Assembly: GCA_003278895.1 (NCBI GenBank)
Contig: QCCO01000001.1
Span: 62,001 to 126,000, forward strand
Length of the DNA stretch: 64,000 nucleotides
Reading direction: 5' to 3'
From: Prochlorococcus sp. AG-347-L19
GTDB taxonomy: Bacteria; Cyanobacteriota; Cyanobacteriia; PCC-6307; Cyanobiaceae
Every line of letters starts with the position of its first letter. The stretch's first letter is position 1. Positions 31,468 through 42,383 of the stretch are shown piece by piece. The notes under the pieces are model-generated. The model did no database searches. It was not told the origin of the DNA and saw only the letters and a program-made list of their open reading frames with translations. The translations under genes were made by a program, and so were the position numbers.

Positions 31468-32189
31468 AAAACCAAAAAGTAATCAAAAATAGGAGCATTA
31501 TTTTTTTAATTTCATTTTTATTTTTAATAAGCTTATTAAGCATAAAAACTCTCAAAAAAGTACATACTCAGGACATTAGAATTTCAGGTAGTGAATTATT
31601 TTCTCAGAATGATGTGGTAAAAAATTCATCTTTAAATTTTCCGATCCGATTAATTTTTGTTGAAACTAATTTGTTAGAAAAAGAGTTAAAACAAAATTTA
31701 TCTCTCAAAAATGTTTCCGTAAATAGAGAATTATTTCCTTTTGGTTTGAAAGTTTATATTAATTCAAGAATTCCAATAGCTTATGGTGAAAGAATATTAA
31801 ACGATGAAAAAATATTAGGCTTTATTGATAAAGATGGAATTTTTATCAATAAACAAAATGTTGATAAAAAAAATTTGAATAAATTAACCATAAAAGTTTT
31901 TGGATGGAAAGAAAAATTTAAAAATATACTATCTGAAATTTTTATCGCTATAGAGGATTATGAATTAGAGATAGTTAAAATAACTTTTTCATCCGATGGG
32001 TTTCTAACTCTTGAGGAAAAAGATTTAAAAACAATATTCTTAGGATTTAAGCCAAATTTAATCAACTATCAATTACAAATAATAAATAATCTAAAAAATG
32101 AATTTAAGAAAAATAGCTTTTCAAAAAAATTAGATAATATTGATCTTACTAATCCAGATAAACCAAAAATAAAAGTGTTCAAACCCTAA
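31464..32189 (+). CDS. ftsQ: Cell division protein FtsQ (POTRA domain)
   Basis: N-terminal TM, IRISGSELFSQNDVV, position between ddl and ftsZ. Confidence 0.85.
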   Translation: MKNQKVIKNRSIIFLISFLFLISLLSIKTLKKVHTQDIRISGSELFSQNDVVKNSSLNFPIRLIFVETNLLEKELKQNLSLKNVSVNRELFPFGLKVYINSRIPIAYGERILNDEKILGFIDKDGIFINKQNVDKKNLNKLTIKVFGWKEKFKNILSEIFIAIEDYELEIVKITFSSDGFLTLEEKDLKTIFLGFKPNLINYQLQIINNLKNEFKKNSFSKKLDNIDLTNPDKPKIKVFKP

Positions 32190-32368
32190 TATTTGAAAAA
32201 GGATTTTGAGTAATTTTTTTTAATTATTGTAGTGTTTATATGGGTTTTGCATTCAAAACAAAATATTTAACAAATAAATATTTTTAGGGTTTTCCTCAAC
32301 AAATTCCTACAAGTGAGCTCAGTAAGTTCATAATGCACCCAATACTAGTATTAGATTCCTATTAAGAG

Positions 32369-33484
32369 ATGAGCTTCGGTAACAATCCAAACTTTGATCA
32401 ATCGAGAGAAATCCTTCCAAGCCAAAACGCCAAAATAGAAGTTATTGGGGTAGGTGGTGGTGGCAGTAATGCAGTCAATAGAATGATAAATAGTGATTTA
32501 GAAGGGGTTTCATTTAGAGTCCTCAATACCGATGCACAAGCACTACTACAATCTTCTGCAGAGAGTAGGGTTCAACTTGGACAAAACCTCACTAGAGGTT
32601 TAGGTGCAGGTGGGAATCCAAGTATTGGGCAAAAAGCAGCTGAAGAATCTAAAGAAGAGCTTCAACAAGCTTTAGAGGGATCTGATCTAGTTTTTATAGC
32701 CGCTGGGATGGGCGGAGGAACTGGTACAGGAGCAGCACCAGTTGTCGCTGAAGTAGCCAAACAAAGTGGGGCTTTAACGGTAGGTATAGTAACCAAACCA
32801 TTTTCTTTTGAAGGGAAAAGAAGAATGCGTCAAGCAGAGGAGGGGATCGCAAGATTAGCTGAAAACGTTGATACTCTTATAGTTATTCCAAATGACCGAT
32901 TAAAAGACGTTATAGCAGGAGCTCCCCTACAAGAAGCATTTAGAAATGCTGATGATGTTCTAAGGATGGGCGTCAAAGGCATTAGTGACATAATTACTTG
33001 CCCAGGATTAGTTAATGTTGATTTTGCAGACGTAAGATCAGTTATGACGGAAGCTGGCACTGCCCTTCTCGGAATAGGTATAGGCTCCGGAAGATCGAGA
33101 GCTATAGAGGCAGCACAGGCAGCAATGAATAGTCCTTTATTAGAAGCAGCAAGAATTGATGGAGCTAAAGGGTGCGTTATAAATATTACTGGTGGGAAAG
33201 ACATGACTTTAGAAGACATGACCTCCGCATCTGAAATTATTTATGATGTTGTTGATCAAGAAGCAAATATTATTGTAGGTGCCGTTGTCGATGAAGCAAT
33301 GGAAGGGGAAATACAAGTTACTGTAATTGCGACAGGATTTGAAACAACCCAACCATTAAACCAACAAAGAATAAAAAACAGATTATCTAATCAGCCCTTA
33401 TATAATTATTCCGACAACAAAGAATCTGGAGCCAGTATTCCTGAATTTTTGAGATTAAGGCAAAATAAAAAAGATATAGGCTAA
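32369..33484 (+). CDS. ftsZ: Cell division protein FtsZ
   Basis: [51 protein letters not shown]. Confidence 0.99.
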   Translation: MSFGNNPNFDQSREILPSQNAKIEVIGVGGGGSNAVNRMINSDLEGVSFRVLNTDAQALLQSSAESRVQLGQNLTRGLGAGGNPSIGQKAAEESKEELQQALEGSDLVFIAAGMGGGTGTGAAPVVAEVAKQSGALTVGIVTKPFSFEGKRRMRQAEEGIARLAENVDTLIVIPNDRLKDVIAGAPLQEAFRNADDVLRMGVKGISDIITCPGLVNVDFADVRSVMTEAGTALLGIGIGSGRSRAIEAAQAAMNSPLLEAARIDGAKGCVINITGGKDMTLEDMTSASEIIYDVVDQEANIIVGAVVDEAMEGEIQVTVIATGFETTQPLNQQRIKNRLSNQPLYNYSDNKESGASIPEFLRLRQNKKDIG

Positions 33485-33499
33485 AAGGTAAAATAGAGT

Positions 33500-33593
33500 G
33501 ACTCGGTTATCTCGCCTGCCTCAAGCATCCCTTGTGGCTGCTACCTTCCGGTCCTGACCAGGTTTAGGCGTTAAAACCGCGAAAGGCCGAGTC
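33500..33593 (-). ncRNA. ffs: Small bacterial-type SRP RNA (4.5S-like)
   Basis: Minus strand: gactcgg...ctggtcaggaccggaaggtagcagcc...ccgagtc; conserved GGUCAGGACCGGAAGGUAGCAGCC helix-8 loop and complementary termini. Confidence 0.95.
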
Positions 33594-33640
33594 AAAATAA
33601 TACTAGCAATTCTTGATTAAAAAAGATACATAAATTTATC

Positions 33641-34414
33641 ATGTTACCCTCAGACCTTGTTAATTATAAAAAAAAGTCTCGCAAAATTATTGCATTAACT
33701 GCATGGGACTCCATATCCGGATCTATTGCAGAACAAGCAAATGTTGATCTTGTACTAGTAGGAGATTCATTAGCAATGGTCTGCTTAGGATACAAATCGA
33801 CATTGCCATTAACTTTAGAAAACATAATTTATCATACTAATGCTGTTTCAAGAGGATTTAAAAAGAAAATTGAGGAACAACCTTTAGTTATTTCAGATAT
33901 GCCTTTTCTGACTTACCAATGTGGTGAGGATAAAGCTGTTGAGTATGCAGGAAAAATTATTCAGAGCACTTATGCAAAAGCTGTAAAAGTAGAAGGAGCT
34001 GAACCAGAAATACAAAAAGTTATTTCTAGATTAATAAGAATGGGAATCCCTGTTATGGGTCATATAGGTCTTACACCACAAAGCTATCTAAATATTGGAT
34101 TAAAAAAACAAGGAGAAAGCTTAGCAAGCCAAGAAAAAATCAAGAAAGAGGCTTTAATTCTCGAACAATTAGGATGTTTTTCAATAGTTCTTGAACATAT
34201 TCCTGATTTGCTTGCCAAGGAAATACAAAATTCTTTAACAATTCCCACAATAGGTATCGGCGCAGGTAATTATTGCGATGGGCAAGTAAGAGTTACTGCA
34301 GATTTGTTAGGCCTTAATGATGATCAACCCCCATTTTGCCAACCAATTATCCAAGGGAAAAAATTATTCAAGGATAAATTAAAAGAATGGGTAGAGTCTG
34401 AAAGACTTAGTTAA
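33641..34414 (+). CDS. panB: 3-methyl-2-oxobutanoate hydroxymethyltransferase
   Basis: ALTAWDSISGSIAEQANVDLVLVGDSLAMV, VMGHIGLTPQS, IPTIGIGAG. Confidence 0.97.
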   Translation: MLPSDLVNYKKKSRKIIALTAWDSISGSIAEQANVDLVLVGDSLAMVCLGYKSTLPLTLENIIYHTNAVSRGFKKKIEEQPLVISDMPFLTYQCGEDKAVEYAGKIIQSTYAKAVKVEGAEPEIQKVISRLIRMGIPVMGHIGLTPQSYLNIGLKKQGESLASQEKIKKEALILEQLGCFSIVLEHIPDLLAKEIQNSLTIPTIGIGAGNYCDGQVRVTADLLGLNDDQPPFCQPIIQGKKLFKDKLKEWVESERLS

Positions 34415-35630
34415 TCTCATCCCACCACTTAAACATAGAAACAAGAACTTGATTACTAAGTTCCATGCCATTAGGCTCACTTAAAAAGAATCTATTCCCC
34501 TTTCTTACTAGTAGTCCACTTTCAAGAAATCTTTCCCATTCTTCAACCAATTTACTGAAGTTACTTTCACATTTTTTGTTTTCCCAGTTTTGTTCTTTAA
34601 ACACTTCTTTGATATCTACACCCTCTTTAAGTCTTAATCCCAGCATTATTTTCTCATCAAGTTCTTTATAAACAAACTCCTTATTATTAAGAGATGAATC
34701 TAAATTAAATTCGTCTTGTCTAGTTACCCATTCTTTATATTCTTTACTAACTCTTGGGCGAGTAAACTTTTCCCCCCAAGGGGAACTAGTGGAACCTTGA
34801 CCAAAACTCCACCAGCCTAAACCACTCCAATAAACTCTATTATGTCTCGACTGATGTCGCGGAAGGCAATAGTTTGAGATTTCATATCTTGAATACCCTG
34901 AGTTTTTTAAAATTAAATGGGTTGATTCACTATTCCTAAAAGCTTCTTCATCACTTGGGAGTTTTAATTTACCTAAATTAATTAATTTTTTAAAAACAGT
35001 GCCATTTTCAATATTTAAATCATAAATAGATAGATGAGGTGGTGAAAATGTAATTGCTTTTTTTAAGTCATCTTGCCATTCTTTAAATCCACTTAGTGGC
35101 AAGTTTTGAATTAAGTCTAAACTCCAACTTTTTATTAACCCAGAGTCATATTCTCTCTTCAACCATAAACAAGATTTCTCTGCATCTTCTTTCAAATGAC
35201 GTCTCCCCGACTTTTGAAGTATCTGATTATTAAAACTTTGTACTCCAAGACTAAATCTATTTATCCCAGCATTTATGAATCCAAACAGATCAACTTGAGT
35301 AAAACTTGCTGGATCAACCTCCATAGTAATTTCAGCACCATAGTCAATTCCATAATTTTCTCTAAAAAGATCAATTAATTCTTTGATTTGCGTTGGATCT
35401 AAAATTGATGGAGTGCCACCTCCTATATAAATTGTCGATAGAGGTGATTTATGCTTAATTGACAATATTTCTTTATATAAAAATTGCAAATATTCTTGAA
35501 CAGTTTTGCTTCCATAGCCTTTTAAAGTTTCAACTTTGTTTCCTAATGGAATAACTGCAAAATCACAATAAAAACACCTTCTGTGGCAAAAAGGAATGTG
35601 CACATAAGCACTTCTTGGAAACTTATTCAT
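34407..35630 (-). CDS. Radical SAM HemW/HemN-like protein
   Basis: AYVHIPFCHRRCFYCDFAVIP, TIYIGGGTPSIL, RFSLGVQSFN. Confidence 0.93.
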   Translation of the reverse strand: MNKFPRSAYVHIPFCHRRCFYCDFAVIPLGNKVETLKGYGSKTVQEYLQFLYKEILSIKHKSPLSTIYIGGGTPSILDPTQIKELIDLFRENYGIDYGAEITMEVDPASFTQVDLFGFINAGINRFSLGVQSFNNQILQKSGRRHLKEDAEKSCLWLKREYDSGLIKSWSLDLIQNLPLSGFKEWQDDLKKAITFSPPHLSIYDLNIENGTVFKKLINLGKLKLPSDEEAFRNSESTHLILKNSGYSRYEISNYCLPRHQSRHNRVYWSGLGWWSFGQGSTSSPWGEKFTRPRVSKEYKEWVTRQDEFNLDSSLNNKEFVYKELDEKIMLGLRLKEGVDIKEVFKEQNWENKKCESNFSKLVEEWERFLESGLLVRKGNRFFLSEPNGMELSNQVLVSMFKWWDEIN

Positions 35631-35726
35631 AATATAAATTCATTTTTAAGCTCCAAAAAAGTATTAAGGATTGAAAAAAATAAGATCCTTATTTACTCAA
35701 TTAGTAAATCCTAGTAGATTATAGAT

Positions 35727-36836
35727 ATGACAGATATCTTAGTATTAATTTTATTTGTATTGTCTGGGGCTGCTTCAGGATGGCTTGGTGTTGATTTATT
35801 GCCAGTAGACATACTCAAACAGGTATCTAATGTAGAAGGTTTTAGAATTGTTTTAGCAATAATTGGTTTTTTTGTAGGATTAGCAGCTGGTTTTGTATTT
35901 CTTCAACTTAGAAAAACGTTTCTTGATCAAATAAGAACAATGCCAACTGACTTACTAATAAGTAGGTCCGTTGGATTAATTTTAGGATTACTTGTTGCGA
36001 ATCTCCTACTTGCTCCAATACTATTAATTCCCTTCCCTAGAGAAGTTTTTTTCGCAAAACCTTTAGCAGCCATATTAAGCAATATTTTCTTTGGTGTGCT
36101 TGGTTATAAGTTGGCAGATACCCATGGAAGGACATTATTGAGATTATTTAATCCAAATAATACTGATGCATATCTAGTTAATGAAGGTATCCTCCCTGCT
36201 GCAAGTCCAAAAATTCTAGATACCAGCGTAATTATTGATGGAAGAATCAATGGCCTATTAAATTGCGGATTATTGGAAGGGCAATTAATTGTTGCTCAAA
36301 GTGTAATTGACGAATTACAAACTTTAGCTGACTCAAGCAGTAATGAAAAAAGGTCGAAAGGCAGAAGAGGGCTCAAGTTATTAAAAGAATTAAGAGATTT
36401 ATATGGGAGAAGACTTGTAATCAACCCAACAAAGTATGAAGGTAATGGGGTAGATGAAAAACTCCTTAAAATTACTGAGGATATGACAGGAACTTTAATT
36501 ACGGCTGATTATAATCTTTCTCAGATCGCTGAAGTTAAAGAATTAAAAGTTATGAATTTGAGTGATTTGGTTATTGCTTTAAGGCCAGAAGTACAACCAG
36601 GAGAGTCACTTAATATAAAAATCGTGAGAGAAGGCAAAGAAAAAATGCAAGGCATTGGATATTTAGATGACGGCACAATGGTTGTTATTGATGAGGCAAA
36701 GAATTTTGTGGGAAGCAGATTAGATATTGTCATCACAGGAGCATTACAAACTCCCACAGGAAGAATGGTCTTTGGAAAACTAATAAATAATCCTGAGTCA
36801 AACAAATCTTTTAAATCACCAGCGACACAGGGCTAA
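35727..36836 (+). CDS. PIN/TRAM domain-containing membrane protein
   Basis: N-terminal TMs; PIN domain ILDTSVIIDGRINGLL...LITADYNLSQIAEV; C-terminal TRAM-like domain. Confidence 0.92.
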   Translation: MTDILVLILFVLSGAASGWLGVDLLPVDILKQVSNVEGFRIVLAIIGFFVGLAAGFVFLQLRKTFLDQIRTMPTDLLISRSVGLILGLLVANLLLAPILLIPFPREVFFAKPLAAILSNIFFGVLGYKLADTHGRTLLRLFNPNNTDAYLVNEGILPAASPKILDTSVIIDGRINGLLNCGLLEGQLIVAQSVIDELQTLADSSSNEKRSKGRRGLKLLKELRDLYGRRLVINPTKYEGNGVDEKLLKITEDMTGTLITADYNLSQIAEVKELKVMNLSDLVIALRPEVQPGESLNIKIVREGKEKMQGIGYLDDGTMVVIDEAKNFVGSRLDIVITGALQTPTGRMVFGKLINNPESNKSFKSPATQG

Positions 36837-36867
36837 ATCTAGCTAGAATCAGTTCAATCTTAATTTT

Positions 36868-37539
36868 GTGATACAAATGACTGTATCTGCTCCTTATTAC
36901 GGCGAAAACACCGTTATGAGGACCCCGCCCCCAGATCTCCCCTCTCTTTTACTGAAAGAGCGAATTGTTTATCTTGGTTTACCATTATTTTCAGATGATG
37001 ATGCGAAAAGACAACTAGGAATGGATGTTACTGAGCTAATCATTGCTCAACTTCTTTATTTAGAGTTTGAGGATCCAGAAAAACCAATCTATTTCTATAT
37101 CAATTCAACTGGGACAAGTTGGTACACTGGTGATGCAGTAGGTTTTGAAACAGAAGCTTTCGCTATATGCGATACAATTAGCTACATTAAGCCTCCAGTA
37201 CACACGATATGTATCGGACAAGCAATGGGGACTGCTGCAGTTATTCTTTCATCTGGAACTAAGGGACAAAGAGCAGCTCTTCCACATGCTTCTATCGTTT
37301 TGCATCAACCTATAAGCGGAGCAAGAGGCCAAGCAACCGATATCCAAATACGAGCTGAGGAAGTTTTGAAAAATAAAAAATCAATGCTGGAGATTTTATC
37401 TCGTAATACTGGAAAGACCATCGAAGAACTCTCAAAAGACTCTGACAGGATGAGTTATCTCAACCCACAAGAAGCCTTAGATTATGGAGTTATCGATAGA
37501 ATACTCACAAGTCAAAAAGATTTACCAAATAAAATTTAA
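36868..37539 (+). CDS. clpR: ClpP-like protease subunit lacking catalytic Ser (ClpR-type)
   Basis: ClpP fold motifs, but GQAMGTAAVILSSG replaces GxxASMGA; HASIVLHQP retained. Confidence 0.88.
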   Translation: MIQMTVSAPYYGENTVMRTPPPDLPSLLLKERIVYLGLPLFSDDDAKRQLGMDVTELIIAQLLYLEFEDPEKPIYFYINSTGTSWYTGDAVGFETEAFAICDTISYIKPPVHTICIGQAMGTAAVILSSGTKGQRAALPHASIVLHQPISGARGQATDIQIRAEEVLKNKKSMLEILSRNTGKTIEELSKDSDRMSYLNPQEALDYGVIDRILTSQKDLPNKI

Positions 37540-37563
37540 CACTCACAAAACTATTTTAAAATC

Positions 37564-38175
37564 ATGCCAATAGGAACTCCAAGCGTGCCTTACAGACTTC
37601 CAGGAAGTCAATACGAAAGATGGGTCGACATATATACAAGACTAGGTGTTGAAAGAATTCTTTTTCTTGGACAAGAAGTGAATGATGGAATTGCTAATAG
37701 CCTTGTTGCACAAATGCTTTATTTAGATTCTGATGATAATTCCAAACCTATCTATCTGTACATAAATAGCCCAGGAGGATCAGTAACTGCTGGCTTGGCA
37801 ATTTATGACACTATCAAATACGTAAAAAGTGATGTAGTAACCATATGCGTAGGCCTCGCAGCCTCCATGGGAGCGTTCCTATTGGCCGCTGGTACAAAAG
37901 GTAAAAGGGTTGCTTTGCCCCACAGCAGAATAATGATTCATCAACCCTTAGGAGGGACATCTCAACGTCAAGCAAGTGATATTGAAATTGAAGCTAAAGA
38001 AATTTTAAGAATTAAAGATATGTTAAACATGTCTATGGCAGATATGACAGGGCAATCATTTGAGAAAATTGAAAAGGATACTGATAGAGATTATTTTCTA
38101 AGTGCTGAAGAAGCAAAAAATTATGGATTAATTGATAGAGTAATTACACATCCAAGCGAAGCAAATCAGTCTTAA
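37564..38175 (+). CDS. clpP: ATP-dependent Clp protease proteolytic subunit
   Basis: [42 protein letters not shown]. Confidence 0.97.
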   Translation: MPIGTPSVPYRLPGSQYERWVDIYTRLGVERILFLGQEVNDGIANSLVAQMLYLDSDDNSKPIYLYINSPGGSVTAGLAIYDTIKYVKSDVVTICVGLAASMGAFLLAAGTKGKRVALPHSRIMIHQPLGGTSQRQASDIEIEAKEILRIKDMLNMSMADMTGQSFEKIEKDTDRDYFLSAEEAKNYGLIDRVITHPSEANQS

Positions 38176-38286
38176 ACTTTCTAAATTAATATTTTTATTT
38201 TAATTTTTTAAATTAATAATTTTTTTGGTTTATTGCCACCTTAATGTCTAAAATATTTATTATCAAACGCAAAGAAGCTACAACTA

Positions 38287-39276
38287 ATGACCCAACTCTT
38301 TTACGACACAGATGCAGATCTAAGTCTTTTAAATAATAAAACAATAGCGATCATTGGATATGGATCACAAGGTCATGCACACGCCCTAAATCTTAAAGAT
38401 AGTGGTATGGATGTAATTGTTGGATTATATAAAGGAAGTAAGTCTGAAAGCAAAGCTACTAGCGATGGTCTACAAGTCTTTAAGGTTTCTGAAGCTTGCG
38501 AAAAAGCAGACTGGATTATGATTCTCCTTCCAGATGAGTTTCAGAAAGATGTTTATCTTAAAGAAATAGAACCAAACTTAAAAGAAGGAAAGATATTAAG
38601 TTTTGCTCATGGCTTCAATATAAGATTCGGACTTATCAAACCTCCTAGTTTTGTGGATGTTGTAATGATTGCCCCAAAAGGACCCGGACACACTGTTCGT
38701 TGGGAATATCAGAATGGTCAAGGAGTTCCAGCATTGTTTGCAGTAGAGCAAGATTATTCTGGGAGTGCAAGATCATTGGCTATGGCTTACGCTAAAGGGA
38801 TTGGTGGAACGAGAGCAGGAATTCTTGAAACAAACTTCAAAGAAGAAACAGAAACTGATTTATTTGGCGAACAAGCTGTATTGTGCGGAGGATTATCAGA
38901 ACTCGTCAAATCTGGCTTCGAAACTCTTGTTGAGGCGGGATATCAACCTGAACTTGCTTACTTCGAATGCTTACATGAAGTTAAACTTATTGTTGATTTA
39001 ATGGTGAAGGGAGGCTTATCTCAAATGAGAGATTCCATTTCAAATACTGCAGAATATGGAGATTATGTAAGTGGTAAAAGACTAATCAATAATGATACAA
39101 AAAAAGAAATGCAGAAAATTCTAAAAGATATTCAAGATGGAACTTTCGCTAAGAATTTTGTAGAAGAGTGCGATAAAAACAAACCCTTAATGACAAAATT
39201 AAGAGAAGAGAACTCAAAACATGAAATTGAGAAAGTAGGTAAAGGTTTGCGCTCGATGTTCAGTTGGCTGAAATAA
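38287..39276 (+). CDS. ilvC: Ketol-acid reductoisomerase
   Basis: [44 protein letters not shown]. Confidence 0.98.
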   Translation: MTQLFYDTDADLSLLNNKTIAIIGYGSQGHAHALNLKDSGMDVIVGLYKGSKSESKATSDGLQVFKVSEACEKADWIMILLPDEFQKDVYLKEIEPNLKEGKILSFAHGFNIRFGLIKPPSFVDVVMIAPKGPGHTVRWEYQNGQGVPALFAVEQDYSGSARSLAMAYAKGIGGTRAGILETNFKEETETDLFGEQAVLCGGLSELVKSGFETLVEAGYQPELAYFECLHEVKLIVDLMVKGGLSQMRDSISNTAEYGDYVSGKRLINNDTKKEMQKILKDIQDGTFAKNFVEECDKNKPLMTKLREENSKHEIEKVGKGLRSMFSWLK

Positions 39277-40289
39277 ATTTATTTTTAATATTCCTTGGAT
39301 CTATTGGTTTTGATTTATTAATCGGCGATCCAAGATTCTTAATCCACCCTGTTCAAGTAATTGGCTTTTACATAAAAAAAATATCTGATTACCTCATAAA
39401 TAATTTTGGGGAAAATAAAAATATATTGTTTTGGGGAGGCTTAATAGTAGCTATATCCACCATAGGAATGAGTTTTGGTTTAGGTAAATTGATAGAACTC
39501 AGTTATTTGCAATCAAGAAATAATTTTTTTGGTGGATTGCTAATTTTTTTTGGACTTTCAAGTTGTATTGCGACTAAGGGACTTATTTCAAGTGTTAAGG
39601 AGATCGCAGAGCTAATAGAACGCGAAGAAATTAATGACCAAAATAAAAGAATAATCAAAGAGAAGGTACAAAGAATAGTTAGTAGGGATGTAAGTTCATC
39701 TTCTTTAGAACATCTTTTGAGATCAAGTACAGAGAGTCTTACTGAGAATTCTGTTGATGGAATATTTGGGCCATTATTTTGGATTTTTATTGGAATTTTT
39801 TTTATGAAATTTTCAATTTTTCTGCCAGGTCCTTTATCACTTGGTTTTTCTTATAAAGCCATAAGTACTTTAGATTCAATGATAGGTTACAGATATGATT
39901 ATTTTAGATATTTAGGTTTTTTCAGTGCAAAAATCGAAGATATTTTTACGTTTGTTCCTTCAAGATTAGTTTTAATTACATTACCTTTAGTTAGTCCCAA
40001 AATTAATGAGTATGGATCAATCATAAAAAAAAGCTATCTTGATGGTAAAAAATATGATTCGCCTAATTCTGGGATTTCAGAAGCTATATTTGCTTATATT
40101 TCTGGAATAACATTGGGTGGAAAAAGTAAATATAAAAATGAGATTATTAAAAAGCCAAAGATCAATGCGAATGGAGATAATTGCACTGGAGAGAAAATTA
40201 AATTAATTTGTCAATTAATTTTGAGATTACAATTATTATGGATAATAATTTTTATTTTAATTTTTTTTATAATTTCAACTTTAATTTAA
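39264..40289 (+). CDS. cobD: Adenosylcobinamide-phosphate synthase (CobD/CbiB)
   Basis: [57 protein letters not shown] start overlaps the ilvC 3' end by 13 nt. Confidence 0.93.
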   Translation: MAEINLFLIFLGSIGFDLLIGDPRFLIHPVQVIGFYIKKISDYLINNFGENKNILFWGGLIVAISTIGMSFGLGKLIELSYLQSRNNFFGGLLIFFGLSSCIATKGLISSVKEIAELIEREEINDQNKRIIKEKVQRIVSRDVSSSSLEHLLRSSTESLTENSVDGIFGPLFWIFIGIFFMKFSIFLPGPLSLGFSYKAISTLDSMIGYRYDYFRYLGFFSAKIEDIFTFVPSRLVLITLPLVSPKINEYGSIIKKSYLDGKKYDSPNSGISEAIFAYISGITLGGKSKYKNEIIKKPKINANGDNCTGEKIKLICQLILRLQLLWIIIFILIFFIISTLI

Positions 40290-40333
40290 TAATAAACTAG
40301 TTTAAAAATTACTAGAATAACTACAAAAATTCT

Positions 40334-40579
40334 ATGCAAGAAAACGGCTCTCCAAAAGAAAATCAAAATGATGATTTTACTGATACATCATCAACTGATA
40401 ATGAATACTCAAAATGGGTAGACAATCAGGGAGATGAAGTAAAGAATGTTTTTGGATTTAATAGCAGTGCTGAACTTGTAAATGGTAGAGCAGCAATGAT
40501 CGGATTCTTAATGCTCATATTAACCGAGTTAGTTTTTAGCGGCAGACCTGTAACTTCTTCAATTTTTGGTATTAATTAA
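40334..40579 (+). CDS. High-light-inducible protein (Hlip)
   Basis: SSAELVNGRAAMIGFLMLILTELV, chlorophyll-binding Hlip motif. Confidence 0.93.
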   Translation: MQENGSPKENQNDDFTDTSSTDNEYSKWVDNQGDEVKNVFGFNSSAELVNGRAAMIGFLMLILTELVFSGRPVTSSIFGIN

Positions 40580-40581
40580 AA

Positions 40582-40794
40582 ATGGAAGCAAAAAAATCTA
40601 ATCCAATAAAAGTATTCTTATACATATCTGTTTGGGTAATTATTTGGGGTACTATAGGATCTTTAGTCGATTTTCCTCTATATAAAAATAAAATCTACTT
40701 AGAAGGAAGCATATATCAATATCTTACTTTCACAATTACAGCTGTTATTTCTATTATATCTGCAAAGTTTTTTTATAAGAAAATCGATTTATAA
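40582..40794 (+). CDS. Small two-TM hypothetical protein, 2 nt downstream of the hli gene
   Basis: MEAKKSNPIKVFLYISVWVIIWGTIGSLVDFPLYKN...; two hydrophobic segments. Confidence 0.7.
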   Translation: MEAKKSNPIKVFLYISVWVIIWGTIGSLVDFPLYKNKIYLEGSIYQYLTFTITAVISIISAKFFYKKIDL

Positions 40795-41046
40795 AAACTT
40801 GTACCTAAATTTCTTAATAATTTTTGCTGGTTCTTTACTTTCATTGGACTCATAAAGTATCCACTGATGAGTCTCAGTATCATGGTCACAACCATAATTT
40901 CCAGATGGGTTATCGTAACTTGAAAGATATGAATGACAATTTTGGTCTGCCTCGAAAGCAGAGTCATAACCTGTTAGAAAATATATCAAAAATAGAACAG
41001 TTATCAACAAAAAAAATACTTGAGAAACTAAATTAATTACCTTCAT
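40789..41046 (-). CDS. Small hypothetical protein with N-terminal TM or signal anchor
   Basis: MKVINLVSQVFFLLITVLFLIYFLTGYDSAFEADQNCHSYLSSYDNPSGNYGCDHD... Confidence 0.65.
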   Translation of the reverse strand: MKVINLVSQVFFLLITVLFLIYFLTGYDSAFEADQNCHSYLSSYDNPSGNYGCDHDTETHQWILYESNESKEPAKIIKKFRYKFL

Positions 41047-41104
41047 AAGATATTCTAAAATTTAAATATATCATCTAATAAAATCTTTCAGTCTAAAAAT
41101 ATAG

Positions 41105-41347
41105 CTAACGTCCAACATTAAATACAAAGTCATGGAATTCTTGATTCTTTAAATACAGGATGACTAGCAATACTAAAATGATATTTAAGCCTATTACTAT
41201 TGATCCAAAAATATTTATTTGTTTTTTGCCTGGCAAAGTGTAAGTAAATTTCTTGCCTTTAAGAAAACCAGCTAAGCCTTTTTTTTCTTTTATTTGAGTA
41301 TTTTGATTATTATTCTTAACTTCATTTTCAGAAAAACCTTTTACCAT
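41105..41347 (-). CDS. Small single-TM hypothetical protein
   Basis: MVKGFSENEVKNNNQNTQIKEKKGLAGFLKGKKFTYTLPGKKQINIFGSIVIGLNIILVLLVILYLKN; internal Met preferred over the 41380 start. Confidence 0.65.
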   Translation of the reverse strand: MVKGFSENEVKNNNQNTQIKEKKGLAGFLKGKKFTYTLPGKKQINIFGSIVIGLNIILVLLVILYLKNQEFHDFVFNVGR

Positions 41348-41401
41348 TACAAATAAAATAACAAACTTATAATATTCCAAAAAAATAAATTATTTTAATA
41401 A

Positions 41402-41713
41402 TTAACAATTTTTAATCACATATGGGATCATTAATGAAATTCTCTCATTTGAGAAATTATTAAAGAAATAAGCTTCAATAATTTCCGTTTGCAGCCCCAA
41501 TAAACTTGATTGACATTTGAATCTATTTTGGTCAAATACTACTAATTGAAGTTTTTCTATTTCAGAAACTAATTCTTTACATATTTGGGTTCGAGAATCT
41601 TTAAAACAATCACTAGATTGTTTTAAAATCTTAGACTTTGTTGGTATTGCTTCAGCCATAACAAAATTAGATAACAACAAAAATTTAAGGAATAAAATAG
41701 TTAAACATTTCAT
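41402..41713 (-). CDS. Small secreted Cys-containing hypothetical protein
   Basis: Signal peptide MKCLTILFLKFLLLSNFVMAEA, then a Cys-containing mature region. Confidence 0.65.
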   Translation of the reverse strand: MKCLTILFLKFLLLSNFVMAEAIPTKSKILKQSSDCFKDSRTQICKELVSEIEKLQLVVFDQNRFKCQSSLLGLQTEIIEAYFFNNFSNERISLMIPYVIKNC

Positions 41714-41789
41714 TACTTCTTAAGATTTCAAAATTTTGGATACCTCGTTAAGAGTATTGGGCATTGAGCTAATTGCATCTTGCGATTTT

Positions 41790-41815
41790 AAAAAAAAAGA
41801 TGCCCTAAAAGAGCA
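41790..41815 (-). terminator. Rho-independent terminator downstream of the HU gene
   Basis: Minus strand TGCTCT-TTT-AGGGCA hairpin followed by a T-rich tract (TCTTTTTTTTT). Confidence 0.6.
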
Positions 41816-41849
41816 CCTTGTTATTAAAGGAAGAAACAGATTAAAAAAA

Positions 41850-42125
41850 TTACCCTTGAACTCTATCCTTAAAAAGTTTACCTGCAGAGAATGTTGGAAC
41901 TCTTTTAGCGGGTATTGCTATTTTTTCGCCTGTCTTAGGGTTTAAACCCTGTCTTGCAGAACGATCTCTTGGTTCAAAAGAACCAAATCCTAGTAAAGAG
42001 ACTTTTTTGCCTTCCACTACTGAATCAACAATAGTTTCAATAGCTGCATCAACAACTAAAGAAACATCCGTTTTTGTGAGCTCTGTACGAGCTGCAACAA
42101 GATTTACTAAATCAGCTTTGTTCAT
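41850..42125 (-). CDS. hup: DNA-binding protein HU
   Basis: MNKADLVNLVAARTELTKTDVSLVVDAAIETI...LLGFGSFEPRDRSARQGLNPKTGEKIAIPAKRVPTFSAGKLFKDRV. Confidence 0.97.
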   Translation of the reverse strand: MNKADLVNLVAARTELTKTDVSLVVDAAIETIVDSVVEGKKVSLLGFGSFEPRDRSARQGLNPKTGEKIAIPAKRVPTFSAGKLFKDRVQG

Positions 42126-42197
42126 TGAAATTTAAATTAAAGCTAGGGGTTAAAAAAAAGATTTAAATCGAGTTTAAACCTCGAACTTTCACATCAT

Positions 42198-42383
42198 ATG
42201 GAGCAAATACAAATACGGCAACCGAAAATGCCGGCGGCGCAAAGCTTTATACAAATTTTAGGGACATTTTTAGCAACATTATTTATTTCTTATAACCGCG
42301 CTTTTTCATTTATAAAAAAAGCTTCTTCATTCAGAGAACAGCAAAAAGCATTGGTGGCACTAGATTTAGGATTAAAAATCTAA
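42198..42383 (+). CDS. Small hypothetical protein
   Basis: MEQIQIRQPKMPAAQSFIQILGTFLATLFISYNRAFSFIKKASSF...; divergent from HU. Confidence 0.5.
   Translation: MEQIQIRQPKMPAAQSFIQILGTFLATLFISYNRAFSFIKKASSFREQQKALVALDLGLKI

Noticed and set aside
32830-33219. 129-aa minus-strand ORF inside ftsZ
   Set aside because: Shadow ORF opposite highly conserved ftsZ codons.
38176-38260. AT-rich palindrome-like sequence between clpP and ilvC as a terminator
   Set aside because: Only A/T pairing (attaat...attaat) without a GC stem; expected by chance at this base composition.
41736-41945. 69-aa plus-strand ORF
   Set aside because: Its 3' half is antisense to HU and its middle spans the likely HU terminator hairpin.
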